A stretch of 64,000 nucleotides of DNA from Calothrix sp. NIES-4101 (GTDB taxonomy: Bacteria > Cyanobacteriota > Cyanobacteriia > Cyanobacteriales > Nostocaceae): assembly GCA_004296455.1 (NCBI GenBank), contig AP018280.1, positions 3,844,001-3,908,000 of the forward strand, in the 5' to 3' direction. Within the stretch, counting starts at the first letter, position 1; every line of letters begins with the position of its first letter. The notes below the pieces were generated by a model, which was not told the origin of the DNA, did not search any database, and saw nothing but the letters and a program-made list of their open reading frames with translations. Made by a program: the position numbers and the translations under genes. This document shows, in pieces, positions 18,440 through 26,304 of the stretch.

Positions 18440-18567
18440 ATAAGTAGCCAGGTTTAATTAAAGGTAGGATGTGTTAGGTGTAGCCTAGGCTGTTGACTTT
18501 GTTGGTTTTAAGGCACCATTGCTTCATACAATAATAGTGTCGTTAATACTTAGCACATTCAAAGCCC

Positions 18568-18819
18568 ATGCAGGAGTTTAAAAGCCCAGTTAGTAGATTA
18601 GCACGTTTGTTTCAGAAAGGTCGAGATAACTGGAAAGAAAAAGCACTATTAAAACAAAAAAAGATTAGAGCCTTAGAAATCAAGGTTAGAGATCTATTAG
18701 ATTCAAGAGAAGAATGGAAAAATCGCGCGTTGATGGCAGAGTCAAAACTAAAAGAGTTAAACATTGAAGGAGATTTAGACGAAAAAAAGAGGAAATTCAA
18801 GTCGAAGCAGAAATCATAG
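18568..18819 (+). CDS. IS small upstream frame (coiled-coil OrfA)
   Basis: 83 residues, highly charged and predicted coiled coil (KKIRALEIKVRDLLDSREEW, then MAESKLKELNI). It ends at 18819, five bases before the transposase ATG. Near its end the zero-frame codons GAA AAA AAG contain the heptamer A AAA AAG (18783-18789), a classic -1 slippery site. After a -1 shift the frame reads EEIQVEAEIIEAM and enters the transposase at its ATG without a stop. So the product is probably both a short OrfA and the N-terminus of a fused transposase. Confidence 0.7.
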   Translation: MQEFKSPVSRLARLFQKGRDNWKEKALLKQKKIRALEIKVRDLLDSREEWKNRALMAESKLKELNIEGDLDEKKRKFKSKQKS

Positions 18820-18824
18820 AAGCT

Positions 18825-20126
18825 ATGGAATTAAATGTGAAGGGTCATCATTATGATGCCAAAATAATTCAGCAAGCACTCTTACTTTTAATTGAATGTG
18901 GTATCAGTTTTAGAGGAGTAGAAAAAGTATTTGAGTTGTTTAATAATTATGAAGAGCAGGCAACTCCAAGTTTCAGTTGTGTGAGAAAGTGGTTGGCTCG
19001 GATTGGAATATATGAATTGACAAAAGAGAAAGAATATCGTGATGATTGGATATTTATTGTCGATTTGACATTAGAATTAGGGAAACAAAAAGCGTTGGTA
19101 ATTTTAGGCGTTTCACAGCAGCATATTGAAGAAAATGTGATGAAGCAGAAAAGAGGGTTGGCGCATGAAGACGTGAAAATTTTCGGATTAGAAATTATGG
19201 ATTCTACGAAAGGAGAGATTATAGAATCAAAACTAGAAAAAATCAGTCAAAAAGTCGGCGTACCAGTACAAATAGTAGCGGACAATGGTAGCGACCTAGC
19301 TCGTGGAATCAAGCTATACCAGCAAAATCACCCAGATATTATCTATACCCATGATGTGACTCATGCAATGGCTTTACTTTTAAAATACCAGCTAGATTCG
19401 GATGAGAGATATCAGTCATTTATTCAAAAATGTAATATCAGCAGACAAAAATTACAACAAACAGATTTATCATTTTTATCTCCTCCAACACAACGTTCTC
19501 AATGTCGTTTTTTTAATGTAGAAAGGTTGACAAATTGGGGGATTAAATTACTAAATTCTTCTCCAGACACTTTAATTAAATTAATGCCAGATTCTGACCC
19601 TTCGCTGATTACTCAGAAAATAGTAGATAAATTGGGATGGTTAGTTGACTACGAATCAGACCTAATTCAATGGAACCAAATGGTGTCACTCACACGAGGT
19701 GTTGAAACTCAACTCAAACAATCAGGAATTAGTCATAAAACTCTCGATTTTTTTGAACAAAATAAAGTTATATTTGATGATAATTCTCTCCAGAAACTTC
19801 AACAAAGTATTTTGGGTTATTTGTCTGTTCAATGCCGAAAAATTAAAAACCAATCTACTTTTTTAGCTACTTCTGATGTGATTGAGTCATTGTTTGGAAA
19901 ATATAAGCAATTTTCCGCGCGCTGTCCATTTAAAGAAATGGGTCAGATGCTGCTAACCATCTGTTTATCTACTATGAATCTGACGACAGCTTTGATTAAA
20001 AACGCACTTGAAACAATTAGTTTTTCAGACGTTGAAGCATGGCTATCTGAAGTTTTTGGTCAATCCACACTATCAAAACGAAAAACGTTGTTTTCAGGGG
20101 ATTGTGACGACATTAAAAGTGCATGA
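18825..20126 (+). CDS. DDE-type transposase of unassigned IS family
   Basis: 433 residues from ATG 18825. An N-terminal helical/HTH region (ALLLLIECGISFRGVEKVFE, CVRKWLARIG) is followed by an RNase H-like core: FIVDLTLELGKQKA (first Asp), IVADNGSDLARG with DVTHAMAL (second Asp region) and SDVIESLFGKYKQ (Glu). The frame is intact, so the element may be active, especially as a -1 frameshift from the upstream frame would make a longer protein. I recognise it as a cyanobacterial transposase type but not its formal family. Confidence 0.75.
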   Translation: MELNVKGHHYDAKIIQQALLLLIECGISFRGVEKVFELFNNYEEQATPSFSCVRKWLARIGIYELTKEKEYRDDWIFIVDLTLELGKQKALVILGVSQQHIEENVMKQKRGLAHEDVKIFGLEIMDSTKGEIIESKLEKISQKVGVPVQIVADNGSDLARGIKLYQQNHPDIIYTHDVTHAMALLLKYQLDSDERYQSFIQKCNISRQKLQQTDLSFLSPPTQRSQCRFFNVERLTNWGIKLLNSSPDTLIKLMPDSDPSLITQKIVDKLGWLVDYESDLIQWNQMVSLTRGVETQLKQSGISHKTLDFFEQNKVIFDDNSLQKLQQSILGYLSVQCRKIKNQSTFLATSDVIESLFGKYKQFSARCPFKEMGQMLLTICLSTMNLTTALIKNALETISFSDVEAWLSEVFGQSTLSKRKTLFSGDCDDIKSA

Positions 20127-20174
20127 ACTTTTACCATGTCAAAAGGCACAGAGTCAACAGCCTAGACGCAACCG

Positions 20175-20208
20175 TCCCCCAATCGGGGGTTTGGGGGAGA
20201 ATCCCCCA
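20175..20208. repeat. GC-rich inverted repeat (CCCCC/GGGGG)
   Basis: CCCCCAATCGGGGG (20176-20189) is followed by GGGGGAGAATCCCCC (20193-20207), two short palindromes that can also pair with each other. This type of C/G-run repeat is dispersed in cyanobacterial genomes. It lies between the IS and the convergent membrane-protein gene and could act as a bidirectional transcription barrier. Confidence 0.5.
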
Positions 20209-20280
20209 AGTCTTGGTTCTCAACAAATCAATTTACGAACAACCTTAACTGTAGCTTGCGACTTTACGAGTAGCCGCTAG

Positions 20281-23200
20281 CTATACAAACATTACCGCAA
20301 CAGCACCACCAATCGCCGAAAAGATTGCTGAAACAACAGCCGTCACAAACAACCACCAAGCAGCACTAGCTACAGCTTTCCGCGTCTCCTCAGCTTGGCG
20401 CTGTGCCTGATGTTTTACCTCTTCTAAACGTCGCTGCGCCTCATTTTGAATACGTTCAGCCCTTTGCAACACATTGTTACGCGCCCGTTCAATCTGATCA
20501 ATAATTTCATTGGCATCATCGGGAGAAATATCCTCACGAGAACTCATAATCGCCACTAAAGTATCACGGTTGAAAGAGTGCAATCTGTCGCGTAAAGCCT
20601 CAAAACCCGCTTGCGGATCATCAAATAACTGCCGCACATCCCGGCGAATGCTATCGTAGTTCAATTCAGGACGATCTAAAGAATTTAAGTAATTGCGAAT
20701 GCGAGCAAAAATGCCATCAATCACATCTTGCATCCGTCGCTGAATGTTGCGAACTTGCTCAACAAACTGCTCCCGTACCGAGATAATATTATCAGCAATG
20801 CGCTCGGCTTCAATATCAGTAATATCTTCCCGAATCTTCAGTAAAGCAACAATCGTATCGCGATCAAAATGGGAAAGTCGTTCAGAAAAACTTTCGATTC
20901 CCACTCTAGGGTCATGCAGCAACAAATTAATGTCGCGTTTAATACTTTCTGGATTTAACTCTTCCTTCCCAGTTCCCCGTAAATATTCCTCCAAATATGC
21001 TTGGAATGTTTGCGCTCGTTCCTGTGTTCTAACTGCTAATCTCCGAGGGGCACGGATAATATCTTGAATCGAGGTTTGTACCGAATTAATAACTTGGTTA
21101 ACTTGTTCCTCACTTAAATCCTGACGCTGACTCAGTAATTGTACTAATGTATCTCTATCAAATTGCGACAATCGATAGCGTAGAGCAGTTAAACCTTGCT
21201 GAGGATTTTGTAGCAGACGATTTAAATCTCTTTGAATGCCTTCAGGATTCAATTCATCCTTGCCAGTGTTACGTAAATAATCAGCAATTGTGGTGCTAAC
21301 TGTATCATATTGTTCCTTGGCTTGAGCAATTACAGCTTTAGGTGCATGTTGAACGTCATGCCAGGAATGCTCCACATTATCAATAATTCGATTTGCTTCA
21401 GCTTCACTTAAATCTTGGCGTTGGCTAAGTAGCTTCACTAAAGTATCGCGGTCAAAACGAGAGAGTCTGGCGCGAATTGCAGCCATTCCCGCCTGTGGGT
21501 CGTCAACTAAGCGTCTCATATCAGCGCGAATCCCATCGGGGTTGAGTTCGGCTTTCCCAGTATTCCGCAGGTATGACTCTAAATTCAGCCACAGCGTCTC
21601 TGCTTCATATTGAGCTTGTTCCGCCAACCCTTTCGACTCAATTAAAACACGATCGCGCTGTTTTTCTAACTGGTCGAGAATTGGTTCTACCTCCTGGAAT
21701 TGCATGTCGTTGCGTTGGAGTAAAATCTCGCGCATCTGTTGACGTTCAATTAGACTTAACCGTCGTGAGAGGGTTTCGTAATCGGCATCTGTGTCTGTCA
21801 ACAACGGCTTAAAATTTTGCTCGATTTCTTCGGGAGTCAAATTTGAGAGGGGAGTGACTAACAAATAGCTTTCGACTCGACGCTGCAAAGCATAACTAAT
21901 TTCCCGTTCCTCAGCTGCGATCGCATTGAGCAAAACTTCCTGGCGAATCGCTTCGAGGTGGTCGCTAACACGCTGAATTTCGCCCTGGGTCAACAATCCT
22001 CGTTGGTGTAAAATATTGGCGAAATCGTTGCGAGAAAGAAGTTGTAGTTCTTGGCGCACCTGGGCGGGGTCAGCTGCGGGGTCGTAAATAATATCACGAA
22101 ATTCCCGATCAATTTTTTCGGGACTTAACTGCCAAGCGTAAGTATTGAGCAGATAATTTTCGACATCAGCCCGAATTAAGCTATAGGGTTGTTTCGGGGT
22201 GGGAATCCCCAACTTATCGGCTTGTTCTGTAACTTTATTTTTCGCCTGATTTAAAGTTTCCAGGATTTTTTCCACATCAAAGTCTGATAAATCAGTTCTT
22301 CCCAACACAATCCCCGTCAGTGCCGAGATTCCTTGTTGCAAAGTGCTTTGAACTGGGCCAGGAGTTTTTTCTGCTGCCTTGTAGTCAGTTTTTTGTTGCG
22401 ATCGCATTTCCGCAATCAAACTATCCAATTTGGCATTGAGTTCGTCAGTTTTACTCTGTCCCGGCTTAAGATTTTTGAGATAATCGACCAACTCACCCAT
22501 CCGGTCTTGTCCCCCTGGGTTACGAGATTGTTGACTGACAACCTGCTGCCATACTGTATATAAAGTATCAGCAATCCGGTTCACATCCCGTTTCGATAAA
22601 TCGGTGCGATCGCTCACCAAACTCACCAGGCGATCGCGACTGACTTGACTACTAAGGTCAGCAGTACTAGTAACAGCTTTCAGTTCGGGATCATTGAGGA
22701 TATTTTCAAACTCAGCCCTAATTTTTTTGACATCTAATTCTTGTGGGCGAAGCTTTTCTAAGTAATCCTCAATATTATCTCGAATGCCCGCCGGGTCAAG
22801 GGCGCTACCAAACTCTTTACGTAATGCCGCCGCCGCCGCTTCCGCAGTCGCCACAACTTGATTATTTACAGCCTTTGCACCCATTGCAGCAGTAGCCGTT
22901 CCCATAATTGCCTGGAAACCAGATGTCGCAGTATTTATCACATTTCCAATCAAGGAACCGACTGTAGTGGAACTTACCCACACTAACAACAAGAAATAAG
23001 CACCCCAGATTACTAAACCCAGAATTGCCCCCAAGCTAGGGCTAAGTATGAGCAAGCTGAGTTTAACAGCCAAAAAAGAAGCGATCGCCAGGGCAATAGT
23101 AACGGTGATAACAGTCCACAAACCTACAGCCGTACCGATTTTACGGATTGTACCGCCAAAACTGCCACTTTCCCCATCACTCGAATCAGAATCGGAATTA

Positions 23201-23424
23201 TGCCCTAAATAGGAAATCCCCGCAGCAACTGAGAGATTGGTTAAAACGAACTGAATTGCAAAAGCGAGAATGACACCAGCGATTAGAGCAACAAAAAAAC
23301 GAGGTCCAGAAGTAAATATTGAAGTTTGTGCTGGTGAAATTTGTGTAGTGTCTACTGGAGTTTGCAAAAACCACATTATTGGTGACTTTACTAATCCCCA
23401 TGTAATTTTTAGAGTTTGAAACAT
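20281..23424 (-). CDS. Large membrane protein with about seven tandem 80-110-residue helical repeats
   Basis: 1047 residues, function not recognised. The N-terminal third has hydrophobic segments at about 45-70 (FFVALIAGVILAFAIQFVL), 95-120 and 125-150, and a glycine/alanine-rich stretch. The rest is a tandem array. A typical unit is a YLRNTGK(A/D)ELNP(D/E)GI helix, a DDPQAG linker, an RLSRFDRDTLVKLLSQRQDL helix pair and an NRIIDNVE helix. I count about seven full units plus one partial; three consecutive units are very similar. A charged coiled coil then leads to a last transmembrane helix (about 1020-1045). The gene is monocistronic. It suggests a membrane-anchored scaffold; some databases may mislabel such proteins as transporters. 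Confidence 0.7.
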   Translation of the reverse strand: MFQTLKITWGLVKSPIMWFLQTPVDTTQISPAQTSIFTSGPRFFVALIAGVILAFAIQFVLTNLSVAAGISYLGHNSDSDSSDGESGSFGGTIRKIGTAVGLWTVITVTIALAIASFLAVKLSLLILSPSLGAILGLVIWGAYFLLLVWVSSTTVGSLIGNVINTATSGFQAIMGTATAAMGAKAVNNQVVATAEAAAAALRKEFGSALDPAGIRDNIEDYLEKLRPQELDVKKIRAEFENILNDPELKAVTSTADLSSQVSRDRLVSLVSDRTDLSKRDVNRIADTLYTVWQQVVSQQSRNPGGQDRMGELVDYLKNLKPGQSKTDELNAKLDSLIAEMRSQQKTDYKAAEKTPGPVQSTLQQGISALTGIVLGRTDLSDFDVEKILETLNQAKNKVTEQADKLGIPTPKQPYSLIRADVENYLLNTYAWQLSPEKIDREFRDIIYDPAADPAQVRQELQLLSRNDFANILHQRGLLTQGEIQRVSDHLEAIRQEVLLNAIAAEEREISYALQRRVESYLLVTPLSNLTPEEIEQNFKPLLTDTDADYETLSRRLSLIERQQMREILLQRNDMQFQEVEPILDQLEKQRDRVLIESKGLAEQAQYEAETLWLNLESYLRNTGKAELNPDGIRADMRRLVDDPQAGMAAIRARLSRFDRDTLVKLLSQRQDLSEAEANRIIDNVEHSWHDVQHAPKAVIAQAKEQYDTVSTTIADYLRNTGKDELNPEGIQRDLNRLLQNPQQGLTALRYRLSQFDRDTLVQLLSQRQDLSEEQVNQVINSVQTSIQDIIRAPRRLAVRTQERAQTFQAYLEEYLRGTGKEELNPESIKRDINLLLHDPRVGIESFSERLSHFDRDTIVALLKIREDITDIEAERIADNIISVREQFVEQVRNIQRRMQDVIDGIFARIRNYLNSLDRPELNYDSIRRDVRQLFDDPQAGFEALRDRLHSFNRDTLVAIMSSREDISPDDANEIIDQIERARNNVLQRAERIQNEAQRRLEEVKHQAQRQAEETRKAVASAAWWLFVTAVVSAIFSAIGGAVAVMFV

Positions 23425-23868
23425 CGTATTCTTTTCCTCTATTCCTTAAACTTGGTGGGATAAAATTACACGAAGCTATAATTTTTTATCTATAGGAATA
23501 TAGAACTCCTAAGTCTTAAGAATCTTGTAAATTGCCTATCTTCTGCATCCATCCCTGGGTTTAAGCGTCTCTCCAACGACAGGTAGAAGTTTTTTTCATC
23601 TAGGCTATCTTCAGATAGCGATCGCTCTATCAACACCGAACAACAAAAATTTATAATCTTACTAATCATTGATGAGGACTCTGTTTCAGACAGTATTCTT
23701 ACCTCTAAATGCTTGTGTATAACTTCCTATAGATAGATATTGACATGTAAAGATTTATTAAAAATCTCGTCCTTTGGAAGTGGTTGTATATTGTATCCCC
23801 CGACAGAAAACAAGTGATTGATGACTCGTTAGATTGGAATCAAGAAACGAATTTTTGGGGGAAGAAAA
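23425..23868. other. Gene-free divergent upstream region, membrane protein / hli
   Basis: 444 bp between the divergent starts of the repeat protein and the Hli gene. It contains a HIP1 octamer near 23620 and a TTGACA hexamer at 23740-23745 that could be the -35 element for the Hli gene. The frames of about 67 codons on the minus strand here have no family features. Nothing else recognised. Confidence 0.5.
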
Positions 23869-24072
23869 ATGGAAACACGTCCGAGTACAGAATTGCCAAC
23901 GATTGCCAATGAATATAATGGCAAAGACCGTAATGCATTTATTTTCGGTTGGACTCCTCAAGCCGAATTATGGAATGGACGTTTGGCAATGATTGGATTT
24001 CTAGCTTACTTACTGTGGGACTTGAGTGGTTATAGTGTCCTACGAGATGTATTACATTTTATTGGTTATTAG
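23869..24072 (+). CDS. High-light-inducible protein (single-helix chlorophyll-binding, Hli/Scp)
   Basis: 67-residue one-helix protein of the light-harvesting-like family. The chlorophyll-binding motif is ELWNGRLAMIGFLAYLLWDL (Glu and Asn-x-Arg ligands, then AMIGF), in the single thylakoid helix at about residues 33-55. The soluble N-terminus ends NAFIFGWTPQA, the usual lead-in. These proteins bind chlorophyll and carotenoid during photosystem II assembly and under excess light. A GGGGGAAG stretch just upstream may be the ribosome-binding site. A strong terminator follows. Confidence 0.93.
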   Translation: METRPSTELPTIANEYNGKDRNAFIFGWTPQAELWNGRLAMIGFLAYLLWDLSGYSVLRDVLHFIGY

Positions 24073-24112
24073 TGATTAATTACTAATGATTAATTACTAA
24101 TTGATATTAGTG

Positions 24113-24150
24113 ATATCTCCGATTTAAATCCCAAATCGGAGATATTATTT
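24113..24150. terminator. Intrinsic terminator after hli
   Basis: A perfect 13-bp stem, ATATCTCCGATTT (24113-24125) and its complement (24133-24145), with a 7-nt loop and the run TATTT on the plus side. It terminates the Hli transcript and may also serve the convergent histidine-kinase operon that ends at 24221. Confidence 0.8.
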
Positions 24151-24220
24151 ATAAATGATTGATAAATTACTTATAAATCTCAAATATTAAATTATTAAAT
24201 AAAATACTAAATATTAAATA

Positions 24221-25339
24221 TTAGCCAATTTTTACCTTTGGTAAACGGAACCAAAACCGAGAGCCTCCATCAGGAAGAGGAGAGTAACCAATTTCACCTC
24301 CCCAACGCTCAATAGTAATCCGGCAAAAATATAGTCCGAGACCAATACGGCCTTTTTTCTCTTTTCCTTGAGAGAACTTTTGAAATAAATTTGCAATCAT
24401 TTCTGGTGGGACTCCACTACCTTGATCATTAATATGCACAAGAATAAAATCTTGATCCTGAAATAATTCAATCACGACAGCAGACTCACCGGGACTATGG
24501 CGAAAAGCATTTTCAACTAAATTTGAAATCACTCTTTCTAAACGTGATTTATCAGCAATTACTCTCCAATCTGCGTTGAAATCAATATTATGAGCTAATT
24601 TTAGTTGCATATGATTCAGCACAAAATTAGGCGTTAAGATTGTGATTACCTCTTGAGTAATTTTCAGAATATTTGGTGCATTTTTAACATCAATATCAAA
24701 AGATTCAAATGATTGTACTTCCGCAGAAAATGCATCCAATACTTCTCGAATCAGCATTTCCTGCTTAATTGATTGTCTGCGACCTATTTCTAAGCGTTCC
24801 TTACCTTTAGGAGTTAAATTTTCTAATTCTAATAGAGCTAAACAGCAATTAATGCCACTGAGTTGACCTGCAATGTCATGAATAATACAATGAATGAGGA
24901 TTTCTTTTTTTTGATTTTCTTTCAATATTTGATAATAGTTTAAATTATTTGCACGAGCTTGTTGGATGATTGAAAACTTTTCAATGTAATCTTCATCTAA
25001 CAATTCAATAACTAATATTTTTTGATTTTTAACACTAATGGCTGATGCTTCAAAATGACATTCTTTACCACCTAAGTCCTGTTCTACCCAGATTCCAGAT
25101 TTAAGCGGAAAATTCTCATTTCGCTGCCAAAATTCCTCTGCATCAACCAAAAAGTTTTCTAAGAAAGGAAATTGTTCTTCGGGAATTAAAACCTCCATCC
25201 CTGATATTATTTTGCTATTACAAATATCTTTTACCCAAGTAGGAACACTAGCACTTACACGGAAACGACCTATATTAAGATATTCTAAAACCAAAACATT
25301 TAAAGCTGCAAATAGGTCTGCGGTAATATAGTTGTTCAT
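24221..25339 (-). CDS. Sensor histidine kinase, last gene of GTPase/OmpA cluster
   Basis: 372 residues. The N-terminal half (1-145) is PAS-like (IWVEQDLGGKECHFEASAIS, ILVIELLDEDYIEKF). The dimerisation segment holds the probable phospho-acceptor H in LIHCIIHDIAGQLSGIN. The ATPase domain has the N box (VISNLVENAFRHSP), G1 (HINDQGSGVPPEM) and G2 (KGRIGLGLYFCRI) motifs. No transmembrane segment is seen, so it is cytosolic and must be recruited by a partner. It lies 45 bp after the PAS-like gene at 25385-25789, in the same operon. No response regulator is adjacent. Confidence 0.88.
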   Translation of the reverse strand: MNNYITADLFAALNVLVLEYLNIGRFRVSASVPTWVKDICNSKIISGMEVLIPEEQFPFLENFLVDAEEFWQRNENFPLKSGIWVEQDLGGKECHFEASAISVKNQKILVIELLDEDYIEKFSIIQQARANNLNYYQILKENQKKEILIHCIIHDIAGQLSGINCCLALLELENLTPKGKERLEIGRRQSIKQEMLIREVLDAFSAEVQSFESFDIDVKNAPNILKITQEVITILTPNFVLNHMQLKLAHNIDFNADWRVIADKSRLERVISNLVENAFRHSPGESAVVIELFQDQDFILVHINDQGSGVPPEMIANLFQKFSQGKEKKGRIGLGLYFCRITIERWGGEIGYSPLPDGGSRFWFRLPKVKIG

Positions 25340-25384
25340 AATATCAACATGCCGCTGATAATTTTACTGAAATTTGAGGATTAA

Positions 25385-25789
25385 TTAAGATTGATTGAAT
25401 ATTCGAGTTAGTTTTTCATCTCTGAGAACAGATTCATTTGCATATTGTTGAATTAATGATAATTGTATTTCATCAATTGTCGCATCCAGCAGTAATACCC
25501 AATCACCTTCTTCTGAGGGGAACATATGAATATCTGCACAAATACCTTCATCTGTTTTCAAACAGGGTAGAAATAAGGGAAAATTATCTAAGGGAAGAAG
25601 TCCTTCTAAAAAGAAAATTTGCTGTTCAACCTTTTCTCCTTTGTGTAAGTTACTAACTCCGTAATCTGCCAATTTACCTCCCCAAGATGATAGACATCCA
25701 TCTTTTGTGACGAGAAGATAAGCGAGTGAACGACTTTCGAGCATGAGATTCATCAGATAAGTAATTACAGATATGGGGACATCTAACAT
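25385..25789 (-). CDS. PAS-like small protein coupled to a Ras-like GTPase
   Basis: 134 residues. The fold looks PAS-like: SLAYLLVTKDGCLSSWGGKL, DYGVSNLHKG, QQIFFLEGLLPLDNFPL, then DIHMFPSEEGDWVLLLDAT and a terminal helix QLSLIQQYANESVL. Its ATG is directly next to the GTPase stop (25789/25790), so translation is probably coupled. I do not know a defined function. Likely roles are a sensor or effector domain acting with the GTPase or the kinase that follows; this is inferred only from gene order. Confidence 0.6.
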   Translation of the reverse strand: MLDVPISVITYLMNLMLESRSLAYLLVTKDGCLSSWGGKLADYGVSNLHKGEKVEQQIFFLEGLLPLDNFPLFLPCLKTDEGICADIHMFPSEEGDWVLLLDATIDEIQLSLIQQYANESVLRDEKLTRIFNQS

Positions 25790-26287
25790 TTACCCCTCCA
25801 AGATTTTTTGAGCAATAGTTTCAAAAACTTCTTCTACTCCTTGACCTGTTTTCGCACTAGTTTGAATAATAATCCAGCCTTTTTGTTCTAGTTTTTCTAT
25901 TTCTGCTTTATCAATTTCCCATTCATCAGTCAAATCAGATTTGTTAATAACAAGAATAAATGGAACCTTGCCAATAGTTTCTTCGACTCGATTTTGCAAA
26001 CTGAAGGCTTTTTCCAGAGTATTATAACGAGTGACATCGACTACTAGTAAATAAGCAGAGGAACCTCTTAGATAGGACATACGTACTTTTTGAAATTCAT
26101 CTTCACCATATAAGTCCCAAAGGATTAGATTAAGTTCTTTGCCGCGATAATTAATAGTTTTTTTATCTATTTTCACACCTACTGTTGTTTGATAATTATC
26201 CGAAAATATACTATGAACATATCTCGCCACTAAACTGGTTTTTCCAGTTGCAAAAGCACCCACCATACAAACTTTTTTCTGGAGCAT
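25790..26287 (-). CDS. Ras/Rab-like small GTPase
   Basis: 165 residues with all five G motifs. G1 is GAFATGKTSLV (residues 10-20), G2 is the threonine region in YQTTVGVK, G3 is WDLYGEDEFQ, G4 is INKSDLTD and G5 is QTSAKTG. The fold is the minimal small-GTPase domain without a lipidation tail. At G3 the position of Ras glutamine 61 is glutamate, so intrinsic hydrolysis may be slow and depend on a partner. It lies 17 bp after the OmpA-type gene. Prokaryotic small GTPases of this kind (MglA being the best known) set cell polarity and motility; the role here is unknown. Confidence 0.9.
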   Translation of the reverse strand: MLQKKVCMVGAFATGKTSLVARYVHSIFSDNYQTTVGVKIDKKTINYRGKELNLILWDLYGEDEFQKVRMSYLRGSSAYLLVVDVTRYNTLEKAFSLQNRVEETIGKVPFILVINKSDLTDEWEIDKAEIEKLEQKGWIIIQTSAKTGQGVEEVFETIAQKILEG

Positions 26288-26304
26288 ATAAAACTAGTAA
26301 TAAT

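Larger units (their letters stand above)
18485..20165 (+). mobile_element. Insertion sequence beside the CRISPR array
   Basis: About 1.68 kb bounded by inverted repeats: left CTAGGCTGTTGACTTTGT (from 18485) and right the complement of CTAGGCTGTTGACTCTGT (20148-20165), 17 of 18 matching. Inside are a small coiled-coil frame and a DDE transposase. I could not identify a target duplication, so the outer limits may be off by a few bases. The left end lies 45 bp after the truncated last CRISPR repeat; those 45 bp belong to neither. I could not assign an IS family with confidence. Confidence 0.75.
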
